Shown here: positions 7,881-16,535 of the stretch, piece by piece
Position numbering within the stretch: position 1 is the first letter of the stretch
How the letters are laid out: every line of letters begins with the position of its first letter
Assembly: GCA_035566435.1 (NCBI GenBank)
Contig: DATMRF010000106.1
Coordinates: 1 to 64,000, forward strand
Length of the DNA stretch: 64,000 bases
Reading direction: 5' to 3'
DNA from: DATMRF01 sp035566435
Lineage (GTDB): Bacteria > Verrucomicrobiota > Verrucomicrobiia > Limisphaerales > UBA8199
Notes under the pieces: generated by a model
What the model was told of the DNA's origin: nothing
The model's database searches: none
What the model saw: the letters and a program-made list of their open reading frames with translations, nothing else
Translations under genes and position numbers: made by a program

Positions 7881-9650
7881 TCAGTTTTTGGTAAGGTGAA
7901 CGTGATCCGATAAGCTGGCGACGACGTTCAACAGTGCCCCCAAGCTCGCTGATACCAGAAGTGCCAATATGCCCCACAACCATCCCAGGGCGTTCCCGGG
8001 CATGTAGAGTTGCTGATACCGGAACATCCATAAGAGGGAACCGAGCGTGCCTAGAACTATCCAGGTCACGCCGATTAGTTTAAGCACACGCGACCAGCCC
8101 GTTTCACCTTTCGGAACGCCGGCACTTAATTTCGAGTGGTAGATCGCATATCCGAAGTAGACCTCCATTCCGATCGCGAACCAGATAATAAGGCGCTCCC
8201 AGGTCGGCCACGGCAGTGCGAGCATCAGTGCGAGAGCTGAAATTGCTCCCAGCGGTGCAACCAGCCAGACCAGTGGGGTTCTGAACCTGCGGGGCAGGGC
8301 AGGCTCCCTTATGCGCAAGACAAGAATCCCCGCTGATACGATAACAAAGGCCAGGAGTGTCCCAATCGAGCAGAGGCTTCCAGCCTCGCGGACGGTGAAA
8401 ACCGCCGAAAAGAAGGCAACACCCAGGCCTGTAATGATGGATATAAGCCAGGGCGTGCGGAAACGTCGATGCACTCGGCTGACCGCCGGTGGCAGTAAAC
8501 CGTCACGAGCCATGCTGTAGAACACCCGTGACTGACCAAGTAGCATAACGAGGATCACCGAGGAAAGTCCGGCAATGGCTCCGAGCTTGATAAGTTTTCC
8601 CATCCAACCCATTCCGGCACTGTCCGCGGCGACGGCGATTGGATCCGGAACATCCAATTGGGTGTAAGGCACCACACCGGTCGCAATCCCCGAAACCAGG
8701 ATGTAAAGAACGGTGCAAACAAGCAGCGAGCCGATGATCCCAATGGGCATATCACGTTGAGGGTTTTTTGCTTCCTGCGCGGCCGTGCTAACGGCGTCAA
8801 AACCAATATAAGCGAAGAAGACGATGCCGGCGCCCGTCATGATTCCGGACCAGCCGAAGTGACCGGATGTCCCTGTGTTTGCCGGGATAAACGGGTGCCA
8901 ATTGGCGGGATTGATCGCGCGGACGGCCCCGACAATGAATAACAGCACGACCGCAACCTTGACGAAGACAATCACGTTATTGAAATTGGCCGATTCCTTG
9001 ATGCCAACCACCAGGAGCGTGGTAACGACGAAGATGATGATGACAGCGGGCAGGTTGAAGAGCGTGGTGACGTGTGGCAGGGCCGTCGGATCGGCGCCCA
9101 GAGCGCGAATCTGGTCCGCCAAACCGACCCCGAGCGCGGACCAGCCCGCCTTCATCTTCAACCCGGCTGCGAGAGCGGCGGGAAGTTGGATGAGCTCAGT
9201 CCCGCGCGCAGCCGAAAGTTGGGGCGGAATATCGATGTTAAAATCGTGGAGGAAGCTGACCACGTAGCCCGACCACCCGATCGCAACCGTGATAGCGCCG
9301 ACAGCGTACTCCAGAATCAGGTCCCAGCCAATGATCCAGGCAAACAGCTCGCCCAGGGTGGCGTAGCCGTATGTGTAGGCGCTCCCGGCCATGGGAACAA
9401 GGGAGGCAAATTCACTGTAGCATAGAGCCGCAAACACGGAGGCGAGTCCGGCAAGCACGAACGAGAGCACTACCGCCGGCCCGGCGTTCTGGGCCGCCAC
9501 AGTTCCGGTGAGCACGAATATGCCGGTGCCGATGATTGCACCCACACCCAGCGCAGTCAGATTGACCGGACCAAGCGCCCGGTGAAGACTTTGGTCAGTC
9601 AGCGCCTCGGCTTGCAGGGCAGTCACGCTTTTGCGGCGCAGCAGGTTCAT
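7881..9650 (-). CDS. APC superfamily amino acid permease (cationic amino-acid-transporter-like)
   Basis: This 589-residue membrane protein begins MNLLRRKSVTALQAEALTDQ; the first helix contains LGVGAIIGTGIFVLTG, the APC glycine-rich unwound helix that binds the substrate amino group. About twelve to fourteen hydrophobic segments follow, including IVFFAYIGFDAVSTAAQEAKNP, the helix-6 motif of CAT-type permeases. A long loop near residues 140-190 separates helices 3-5. It is the last of three consecutive APC genes on this strand and most resembles the third one (11308-12861), with the same N-terminal KSV/KSL and LHRALGPV motifs, so these two are paralogues. It would import amino acids by proton coupling; specificity is unknown. 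It ends facing the DUF5615 gene. Confidence 0.92.
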   Translation of the reverse strand: MNLLRRKSVTALQAEALTDQSLHRALGPVNLTALGVGAIIGTGIFVLTGTVAAQNAGPAVVLSFVLAGLASVFAALCYSEFASLVPMAGSAYTYGYATLGELFAWIIGWDLILEYAVGAITVAIGWSGYVVSFLHDFNIDIPPQLSAARGTELIQLPAALAAGLKMKAGWSALGVGLADQIRALGADPTALPHVTTLFNLPAVIIIFVVTTLLVVGIKESANFNNVIVFVKVAVVLLFIVGAVRAINPANWHPFIPANTGTSGHFGWSGIMTGAGIVFFAYIGFDAVSTAAQEAKNPQRDMPIGIIGSLLVCTVLYILVSGIATGVVPYTQLDVPDPIAVAADSAGMGWMGKLIKLGAIAGLSSVILVMLLGQSRVFYSMARDGLLPPAVSRVHRRFRTPWLISIITGLGVAFFSAVFTVREAGSLCSIGTLLAFVIVSAGILVLRIREPALPRRFRTPLVWLVAPLGAISALALMLALPWPTWERLIIWFAIGMEVYFGYAIYHSKLSAGVPKGETGWSRVLKLIGVTWIVLGTLGSLLWMFRYQQLYMPGNALGWLWGILALLVSASLGALLNVVASLSDHVHLTKN

Positions 9651-9741
9651 GGATGTTCGGTGTTAGACGATTTGGTTGCTGGGGTTGGTTAATGCGCTAC
9701 CGGAAGCGGGATGTCAAGGGAATGGAGTAACTGAATCCGCG

Positions 9742-11274
9742 TCATCCGCCTAATCCGCGGTGAAAATTAAGGCGTTTCCATCCGAAATAGACCGGCACCC
9801 CGACGAGCACGAGCACCAGCCCGGGCAAGCTCGTCTTTGTTTGGTAGAAGAGCAACACCAGGGAAATCGCCGTGGCGACTACGAGGTAGAGCGCCGGCAC
9901 GACCGGGTAACCAAACGCGCGGCACGGTCGTTCCGCGTCCGGCCGCTTGCGTCGCAGCACGAACAGGCCGGCGATCGTCAGCACATAAAAAATGAGCACC
10001 GCGAAAATCACATAGTCCAGCAGATTGCTGTACAGATTGCCGTATTGCTCAACGCCCGTGGCGGGGTCTCGCAAACGGGTGCGCGGCAGCACCAGCAGGC
10101 AGGTCCAGACGCATTGCAGGACCAAGCCGGCCGCCGGAACACTGCGCTGGTTGAGCTTGCCGGTGGCCCGGAAAAACAAGCCGTCTCGCGCCATGGCGTA
10201 ATAGACGCGCGCCCCTGACAGAATCAGGCCATTGTTGCAACCGAAGGTGGAGACCATGATGGCAACGGCCATAACCACCGGGCCGGCGCCATGGAAGACC
10301 GTCTCGATGGCAGCGGTCGCAACGCGGTCATCGGGTGCGTGCTGGATTTGCTCCAGCGGCAGCATGAACAAATAGACCAGATTCGTGAGAAGGTAGAGGA
10401 CCGTGACCAGGCCCGTGCCCAAGGCCAAAGAAAGAGGAAGATTGCGCCGGGGATTCTTGACCTCGCCGGCGGTGAACGTAACGTTGTTCCAGGCATCGGA
10501 GGAGAACAGCGAGCCGACTTGCGCGACGCAAAAGGCGATAAACAGGCCGAACGCACCGCCCGTTGCCGCAACCGTCGGGAGCGCCGCCAGGTCGGGCTTG
10601 ATGGGCGACACGCCGTGCGGTGTCCACAGGTTGGCGAAATTCGCATGAATCACGTCGGCATTCCGGCCCACCAGGAAGCCAATCAAAATCAGGGCGAGCA
10701 GCGCAAGTGCTTTGGCCGAGGTGAAAACGTTTTGGATCCATTTGCCGAGCTGCAGCCCGCGCGTGTTGATGGCGGTGAGCACCACCACCACCAGAATGGC
10801 GACCGCCTGTTGGGTGGAAAGGCTCAGCGCGTATTTAGCGGAAAGATTAATCGGCGCAACAAGCCAGTGAGTCGGCGCGACGGACGGCATCAGCACGCCG
10901 AGGAACTTGGCGAAGGCGACGGACACAGCGGCGATGGTTCCAGTCTGAATCACCAGGAACAGGGTCCAGCCATAGAGAAATCCCCAAAGCGGGCTGTAGG
11001 CCTCGCGCAGATAGACATATTGTCCGCCGGCGCGCGGCATCATCGCTGCCAGCTCGCCGTAGCTCAGCGCAGCGCCGACCGTCAGCGTACCTGTCACCAC
11101 CCAGGCCAGCAGCAGCCAGCCGGTTGCCCCGACCTGCCGGGCGATATCGGCCGAGACAATGAAAACGCCAGAGCCGATCATCGAGCCGGCCACCAGCATG
11201 GTCGAATCGAGAAGACCCAGACCTTGGACGAATCTCGGTTCAGTGGAGTTAGCTGGGCCTCGAACGGATGGCAT
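9742..11274 (-). CDS. APC superfamily amino acid permease (LAT/AGT-like)
   Basis: The 510-residue protein opens with GLGLLDSTMLVAGSMIGSGVFIVSADIARQVG. The GSMIGSGVF motif corresponds to the substrate-binding unwound helix 1 of APC transporters, and ARAGGQYVYL-type sequence follows helix 2 (here PRAGGQYVYLREAYSP). About twelve hydrophobic helices are present. Divergence from its two neighbours is clear: it lacks the long helix 3-5 loop and has a distinct helix 6 region (VAQVGSLFSSDAWNNVTFTA, as in L-type transporters and exchangers). It is flanked by 91 and 33 bases from the neighbouring permeases, so the three could be co-transcribed. The transported amino acid cannot be deduced. Confidence 0.9.
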   Translation of the reverse strand: MPSVRGPANSTEPRFVQGLGLLDSTMLVAGSMIGSGVFIVSADIARQVGATGWLLLAWVVTGTLTVGAALSYGELAAMMPRAGGQYVYLREAYSPLWGFLYGWTLFLVIQTGTIAAVSVAFAKFLGVLMPSVAPTHWLVAPINLSAKYALSLSTQQAVAILVVVVLTAINTRGLQLGKWIQNVFTSAKALALLALILIGFLVGRNADVIHANFANLWTPHGVSPIKPDLAALPTVAATGGAFGLFIAFCVAQVGSLFSSDAWNNVTFTAGEVKNPRRNLPLSLALGTGLVTVLYLLTNLVYLFMLPLEQIQHAPDDRVATAAIETVFHGAGPVVMAVAIMVSTFGCNNGLILSGARVYYAMARDGLFFRATGKLNQRSVPAAGLVLQCVWTCLLVLPRTRLRDPATGVEQYGNLYSNLLDYVIFAVLIFYVLTIAGLFVLRRKRPDAERPCRAFGYPVVPALYLVVATAISLVLLFYQTKTSLPGLVLVLVGVPVYFGWKRLNFHRGLGG

Positions 11275-11307
11275 AAATATTCATCGGAGACAGCCACGAT
11301 GCCCTTG

Positions 11308-12861
11308 CTACGGGCTCGTGTCAGAATGTTTACTCGCCAGTCGGCTGCGGCGATAGCTGTAAAGAAAGTAAATCAGCAGGCCGGCAGCCATCCAATAGAA
11401 GAAACGACGCCACGTTACCGCGGGGAGATAAAACATCAGGTAACCGCAGGATGCGATAGCAGCTAGCGGCACCCAGGGAACCAACGGAGTGCGGAAGGGT
11501 CGGGGCCGCTCGGGTTGCGTGAAGCGCAGTATAATAATTCCGGCAGCCACGAGGACGAAGGCGGAGAGCGTGCCGATATTGGTGAGATCTACCAATTCGC
11601 CGATACTGGCCACCGAGGAACAGAAAGCGACGAGAACACCGGTGATTATGGTTGTAACGTGAGGCGTGCGAAAGCGCGAGTGTACTCTCGCCGCCCAGGG
11701 GGGGAGCAAGCCGTCCCGGCCCATCGAAAAGAAAATGCGCGATTGCCCGGCTTGGTAAGGGATCAGCGCTGAGGTTGTGGCGAGCACACCGCCTAGCGAC
11801 ACAATGACCGCAGTCCATTTCATGCCACGTGCCAGGAAAGCGTCCGCCAGCGGCTCGGCGGTGCCGAGCGTGTTCCATTTGGACATTCCGGTTAACACCA
11901 CCGCCACACCCATATAGAGCACCGTGCAAATGCCAAGACTGGCCAGAATGCCGATTGGCATGTCCCGCCTGGGGTTGCGAGTCTCTTCGGATGCCGTGGA
12001 AACCGCGTCGAAGCCAATGTAGGCGAAAAAGATTATCGCGGCGCCCCCGGAAATGCCCTTGAGCCCATTCGGAGCAAACGGCGTCCAATTCGCCGGCTCG
12101 ATGCAGACGGCTCCAACCACCAGGAAGAACAATACAATCCCGACCTTTGCCAAAGTGATTCCGGTATTGAAACGAGCGGTTTCTTTAATACCGATCAATA
12201 CCACCCAGGTCACCAGCACAACGATGGCGAAAGCCGGTAAATTGAAAATGATGGGTAGGGTGAACAATCTCGGGGCTGTGGTCCACGCCAAGCCGTCGTG
12301 CACCACGCCCACACCCAGCGTCGCCGGGTTGATTTGAGCCGCATGCGCCTCCGCGATTTGACGAGAGGCTTGTAAAGCCGATCGAAAGTCCGTTCCCAGC
12401 CAGGCAGGAATATGTAAATGGCAGCCTTGCTCAATGAGAGTTTGAAAGTACCCCGACCACGACACGGCCACTGCCGCATTGCTGATAGCATATTCCAGGA
12501 TCAAATCCCATCCGATGAGCCAGGCAGCCAACTCTCCAAGGGTAGCGTAGGCATACGTGTAAGCCGAACCGGAAACGGGCACCATGGCGGCGAACTCGGC
12601 GTAGCAGAAGCCGGCAAAACCACACGCGATCGTCACCAGCACCAATGAAACGATCAGCGCCGGACCCGCCCCAAGACGAAGGCCGTCTCCAGCGGCGGCC
12701 GTGCCCACGCTCGAAAAAATTCCCGCCCCGACAATAGCCCCCACCCCAAGCATCGTAAGCTGAACCGGTCCCAAGGCGCGCCGTAACTGGTGCTGGGGTT
12801 CGGTGGTTTCCTCAACCAATACATCGAGGGACTTGCGGCGAAAAAGTTGGGCTAACGGCAT
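11308..12861 (-). CDS. APC superfamily amino acid permease (cationic amino-acid-transporter-like)
   Basis: The open frame reaches to 13032, but ATG at 12861 (MPLAQLFRRKSLDVLVEE) matches the N-terminus of the paralogue at 7881-9650 and avoids overlap with the divergent threonine aldolase, so 517 residues are proposed. Helix 1 has LGVGAIVGAGIFSSVG and helix 6 AIIFFAYIGFDAVSTASEETRNP, both CAT-type APC motifs. Roughly twelve membrane segments are visible. As the first of three consecutive permease genes it probably carries the promoter in the region shared with the aldolase gene. Threonine aldolase next door suggests, weakly, amino-acid catabolism as a shared theme. Confidence 0.9.
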   Translation of the reverse strand: MPLAQLFRRKSLDVLVEETTEPQHQLRRALGPVQLTMLGVGAIVGAGIFSSVGTAAAGDGLRLGAGPALIVSLVLVTIACGFAGFCYAEFAAMVPVSGSAYTYAYATLGELAAWLIGWDLILEYAISNAAVAVSWSGYFQTLIEQGCHLHIPAWLGTDFRSALQASRQIAEAHAAQINPATLGVGVVHDGLAWTTAPRLFTLPIIFNLPAFAIVVLVTWVVLIGIKETARFNTGITLAKVGIVLFFLVVGAVCIEPANWTPFAPNGLKGISGGAAIIFFAYIGFDAVSTASEETRNPRRDMPIGILASLGICTVLYMGVAVVLTGMSKWNTLGTAEPLADAFLARGMKWTAVIVSLGGVLATTSALIPYQAGQSRIFFSMGRDGLLPPWAARVHSRFRTPHVTTIITGVLVAFCSSVASIGELVDLTNIGTLSAFVLVAAGIIILRFTQPERPRPFRTPLVPWVPLAAIASCGYLMFYLPAVTWRRFFYWMAAGLLIYFLYSYRRSRLASKHSDTSP

Positions 12862-13061
12862 GACTGGCGCTGGAACAGCGTTCGGTCGGTTGACATGCGC
12901 ATGAGCAGATGAGACCAGACTCGGGAACGCAAGGAAATTGTGGCGGCTGACGGGCGCCTGGTAAACAGTAATCAGTGACCACCATTCAGTGATCAGTGAT
13001 TCGACTGCGAAGCGCGGATCGCCGACCACCAAAATCCTGTCCTTCCGTTTCTCGTTCCAGT

Positions 13062-14126
13062 ATGAATCAGGCTATGCGAACCGCGACTCAACTCCGCCGA
13101 CATTTTGCCAGTGACAACTACGCCGGAATCTGCCCGGAAGCGTTTGCCACGATGGTCGAGGCCAATCAGGGCCACGAGGTTAGTTACGGCGATGATTCCT
13201 GGACCGAGAAAGCGTCCAACCTTCTGCGCAACGTCTTTGAAACCGATTGCGAGGTTTTCTTCGTGTTCAACGGCACGTCTGCCAACTCGCTTTCCCTGGC
13301 GTCGCTCTGCCAGTCATACCACAGCATTCTCTGTCACGAGATGGCGCACGTCGAGGGCTCGGAGTGCGGTGCGCCGGAATTTTTTGCCAACGGCACCAAA
13401 GTGTTGCTGCTGCCGGGCGCGGGCGGCAAGGTTGATCCCAAATCCATTGAAAAGGCGGTCAACAAGCGCACGGATATCCACTACCCCAAACCGCGAGCGC
13501 TGAGCCTGACCCAGGGAACCGAAGTCGGCACCGTATATTCGCTGGACGATCTCCGCGAACTGGCCGAAGTGGCGCGCCATTTCCAATTGCGCATTCAGAT
13601 GGACGGCGCCCGTTTCGCGAATGCGGTCGTTTCCTTGGGGGTGACGCCTAAGGAAATCACCTGGCAGGCGGGCGTGGATGTGCTTTGTTTCGGCGGCACG
13701 AAGAACGGGTTGGCGGTCGGCGAGGCGGTGGTGTTTTTCAATCACGACACCGCACGGGAATTTGATTACCGCTGCAAACAAGGCGGTCAACTCGCCTCCA
13801 AGATGCGGTTCCTGTCCGCGCCGTGGGTCGGCCTCCTGGAAACCGGCGCGTGGCTGCGGCATGCGAAGCACTCGAATGCCATGGCCAAACGCCTCGAGGC
13901 TGCAATTTGTAAGCTGCCGGGTATCCGCGTTTCCTACCCGGTTCAGACCAATGCGGTTTTTGCGAGGATCCCCGAACCGGTCGTGGACGCAATGCATCAG
14001 CGCGGGTGGAAATTCTACACGCACGTCGGCGGCTGGGAAGATTCGCGCCTGATGTGCAGTTGGGACACAACCTCCGATGACGTGGATGGGTTCGCGGCCG
14101 ATTTGAAGGAGTTGACGAGCGAATAA
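13062..14126 (+). CDS. low-specificity L-threonine aldolase (PLP-dependent)
   Basis: The enzyme splits threonine or allo-threonine into glycine and acetaldehyde using pyridoxal phosphate. From ATG 13062 (MNQAMRTATQLRRHFASDNY) the protein has 354 residues, typical of the family. Visible motifs are FASDNYAG at the N-terminus, GDDSWTEK near residue 45, FVFNGTSANSLSL (cofactor phosphate contacts), IQMDGARFANA with the PLP-nitrogen aspartate, and FGGTKNGL with the Schiff-base lysine at about residue 214. The frame is open further upstream to 12996, but that region is a degenerate repeat spacer. The start at 13074 (MRT) is an alternative. The gene diverges from three amino-acid permeases. Two perfect hairpins follow the stop codon. 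Confidence 0.92.
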   Translation: MNQAMRTATQLRRHFASDNYAGICPEAFATMVEANQGHEVSYGDDSWTEKASNLLRNVFETDCEVFFVFNGTSANSLSLASLCQSYHSILCHEMAHVEGSECGAPEFFANGTKVLLLPGAGGKVDPKSIEKAVNKRTDIHYPKPRALSLTQGTEVGTVYSLDDLRELAEVARHFQLRIQMDGARFANAVVSLGVTPKEITWQAGVDVLCFGGTKNGLAVGEAVVFFNHDTAREFDYRCKQGGQLASKMRFLSAPWVGLLETGAWLRHAKHSNAMAKRLEAAICKLPGIRVSYPVQTNAVFARIPEPVVDAMHQRGWKFYTHVGGWEDSRLMCSWDTTSDDVDGFAADLKELTSE

Positions 14127-14132
14127 GGTAGG

Positions 14133-14233
14133 GCTGCTTGTCCTCAAGCAGCCGCGTTGCCCTGAAGGGCGACGCTCCAGTCCTTTGTTTACCGAAGGTC
14201 GGCCCGATTGGCGGCGGGTTGGGACAACCCGCC
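14133..14233. other. two perfect hairpins downstream of the threonine aldolase gene
   Basis: A stem of 8 bp (GCTGCTTG, loop TCCT, CAAGCAGC) lies at 14133-14152 and a stem of 9 bp (GGCGGGTTG, loop GGA, CAACCCGCC) at 14213-14233. Neither is followed by a T-run, so they are either intergenic repeat elements or RNA 3'-end stabilisers rather than classical terminators. Confidence 0.5.
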
Positions 14234-14286
14234 CTGCCATCGGTCCGCTCGGTTGCATTTTGCGGGTTCTCTGGTAATTAATCCGC

Positions 14287-15117
14287 GTGACCGAGCCCAG
14301 CCTGCTGCTCCTGATCCCGGCCTACAACGAAGAGCGCCGGATTGAGCCGGTGCTGCGGGATTATGCGAGGCATTTCCAGGGGCAATATCATGGAAAGTTT
14401 CAACTCGTGGTGGTGCTCAATGGCTGCCGGGACAACACCCTCGTCGTCGTGCAGCGTGTCGGCAGGGAGTACCCTTTCATCAGCGCGCTCGAATTCGCCG
14501 AACCCATCGGCAAAGGGGGCGCTCTCATCGAGGGGTTGAAACTGGCGCCGCTGGCCGACTTTATTGGCTACGTCGATGCAGATGGCGCGACGCCTCCACG
14601 GGCCTTCCACGACCTGGTGAAGCACCTCGGAGAGGCTGACTGCGTCATCGGTTCGCGCTGGCTGCCGGCTTCGGTGCTGCATGTTGAGCAGACCAGCAAA
14701 CGCCAGTTCGCCAGCCGTTGTTTCCACGTCATTGTGGAAGGCCTTTTTCGCATGCACATTAGGGACACTCAGTGCGGCGCCAAAGTGATGACCCGCCAGT
14801 CGGTGGAGAAGGTCCATTCGAACCTACGCATCGCCGATATGGCCTTCGATATCAACCTGCTCTACTCGCTCAAGCAAGCAGGCTGCCGCGTCCTCGAGGT
14901 GCCGACTGAATGGACGGACAAAATCGGCTCCAAGGTCACCTTGTTCAGGACCTCACTGACGATGTTCCTGTCGGCCTTTAGGATCCGCCTGATTTATTCC
15001 CCCTTCTACAAATGGCTACGCCCGCTGCGGCCTCTCGAAACATGGGTTTACAAGAACCTCCGCGCTCCTCAGCCGCGGCCGGGGCCGCCGCCTCGAAAAA
15101 CCGGGGATGGAAGATAG
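14287..15117 (+). CDS. family 2 glycosyltransferase, dolichyl-phosphate-mannose-synthase-like
   Basis: Starting at GTG 14287, the 276-residue protein has a GT-A fold: LLLLIPAYNEERRIEPVL at the N-terminus, NGCRDNT, the glycine-rich EPIGKGGALIEGLKLA, then FIGYVDADGATPP with the metal-binding DxD-type motif, and SRWLPASV plus DTQCGAKVMTR, which are characteristic of polyprenyl-phosphate hexose synthases. A short hydrophobic stretch near residues 220-240 (LTMFLSAFRIRLIYSP) may sit on the membrane. The enzyme would transfer a sugar from a nucleotide donor to a lipid phosphate or glycan. It converges with the flippase gene, in keeping with a surface polysaccharide group. The proline/arginine-rich tail (PQPRPGPPPRKTGDGR) is unusual and may be disordered. 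Confidence 0.88.
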   Translation: MTEPSLLLLIPAYNEERRIEPVLRDYARHFQGQYHGKFQLVVVLNGCRDNTLVVVQRVGREYPFISALEFAEPIGKGGALIEGLKLAPLADFIGYVDADGATPPRAFHDLVKHLGEADCVIGSRWLPASVLHVEQTSKRQFASRCFHVIVEGLFRMHIRDTQCGAKVMTRQSVEKVHSNLRIADMAFDINLLYSLKQAGCRVLEVPTEWTDKIGSKVTLFRTSLTMFLSAFRIRLIYSPFYKWLRPLRPLETWVYKNLRAPQPRPGPPPRKTGDGR

Positions 15118-15215
15118 CGGCTCGGAGATGGCTGCTATCATACGTAGCGCCAGAATTCTTTGCGCAGCGCGCCCTCGTGCGGCGCGGCTTTCGGCGCGCC
15201 TGAAGGGTCTTTTCA

Positions 15216-16505
15216 CTATCCTCTATCCTCCATCTTCGCGCTCCTGCCAACGCCCCACGTAAACCAGGCGCAAACAGCCAACAGCGCGAGATTGAAGATG
15301 CCGAGGGTCTGCAGCACGGTCACCAGGCTGTCGTGAAAGCGGGTCAGCGCGACCATGTAACCGAGCGCGAGCACGATCACGCAAACGGCCAACGCCAGTT
15401 TGGAATCTGGCCGGGCCAACAGGTTGTTGAGCAGGACGTTCGCCAGAGCTAGCGGGATCATCGCCCCGGCGTACCATGGCAAGATGGAGGCGGCCACCTT
15501 CACATACTGCGCCGAATAGGCCAACTTCACTACCCAAGGGCCGACCAGGGATAAACCCACCGCGCCGGCAACCGCCAGGATGACCGTAGCCAGCATAACC
15601 AGGCCCAGCAAATTGGTCTTCTGCGCCTTGGCGGCGCTTTGGACCAACCGGGGGAACATCACGGTTGCCAGTGGCAGCACCAACCACATCAGCGCGCGCG
15701 ACATCGTGCCGGCGCTAAGATAGAAATCAACGATTGCGCCGGAGAAGTAATGTTTGACGAACAGGGTGTCCGCAGTGAAAAGAATTTGAAACCCGAGGAA
15801 CCCGAGCATCAATGGAGTCACCTGCCGTAGCAGACGGGGCCAGTCGAACGGCCGCGATGGCTCAAGCCAAAGCGAACGCGTAACCCAGCCGCCAATCGCG
15901 GCCGCAACCGTTACCCCCACCAATACTCCGGCCATCATGCCCGCTGCGTACGCGTGCAACACCAGCACGGCTACGACCGAGACCGTGATCCGGCCAATCC
16001 CATTGCTCAACATGCTCCAGCCGAGCCACAGGAAATTCTGCTCTCCCTGCAAAGCCCCCCAGAACATCGGCATCCACAAAGAGAGCAGTACGACAAAAGC
16101 CGTCACCCACAGGCCCACCAAGTCAGTCATTTTCAAGGCTGCCAGGATGTCTTTTTGCCAGACCAGCAACACCAAAGCCCCTACGACCCACAGGCCCGTC
16201 GTGACAGCCCACACGAACCGAATCAGGCCCGAGAGCTCACCCCGGTGGCCCATGGCCAGCGCCTTGGCCGTCTGTTGGGTCATGATCATTTGCAGTGGAA
16301 TCGTGGGCAGCAGCATCACCACCGTTATGAACGCACCAAAACTGCCGTACTGCCCCGGCGGCAGCGCCTTATTCAACAAGTGCACCGCGAACATCAGGGC
16401 GCCGCCCCCGATATTGGCCACCATCAACCACCCGCTCTGGCGGAAGAACGTGGCTCGGTGCGCCGCTTCGGATACTGCGGGGTGTTCAGCTTTTTCTGCG
16501 AGCAT
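15216..16505 (-). CDS. polysaccharide flippase, Wzx/MOP-family membrane protein
   Basis: The 429-residue protein contains about twelve hydrophobic helices and no obvious soluble domain, with GGGALMFAVHLLNKALPPGQYGSFGAF in the first two helices, the pattern seen in lipid-linked oligosaccharide flippases and MATE-like MOP exporters. It would move undecaprenyl-linked glycan units across the inner membrane. It lies 30 bases downstream of the M20 peptidase and further downstream of a sugar-nucleotide epimerase on the same strand, and convergent with a glycosyltransferase. Start ATG 16505 (MLAEKAEHPAVSEAAHRATFF) gives a short cytosolic tail before helix 1. Substrate is unknown. Confidence 0.85.
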   Translation of the reverse strand: MLAEKAEHPAVSEAAHRATFFRQSGWLMVANIGGGALMFAVHLLNKALPPGQYGSFGAFITVVMLLPTIPLQMIMTQQTAKALAMGHRGELSGLIRFVWAVTTGLWVVGALVLLVWQKDILAALKMTDLVGLWVTAFVVLLSLWMPMFWGALQGEQNFLWLGWSMLSNGIGRITVSVVAVLVLHAYAAGMMAGVLVGVTVAAAIGGWVTRSLWLEPSRPFDWPRLLRQVTPLMLGFLGFQILFTADTLFVKHYFSGAIVDFYLSAGTMSRALMWLVLPLATVMFPRLVQSAAKAQKTNLLGLVMLATVILAVAGAVGLSLVGPWVVKLAYSAQYVKVAASILPWYAGAMIPLALANVLLNNLLARPDSKLALAVCVIVLALGYMVALTRFHDSLVTVLQTLGIFNLALLAVCAWFTWGVGRSAKMEDRG

Positions 16506-16535
16506 GGGATTTGGACTCGGGAGCGCGATTTTGGT

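Noticed and set aside
10291..11466. 391-codon open frame antisense to the permease genes
   Set aside because: It is the complement of strongly conserved APC coding sequence, is Gln/Arg/His-rich, and shows no motif.
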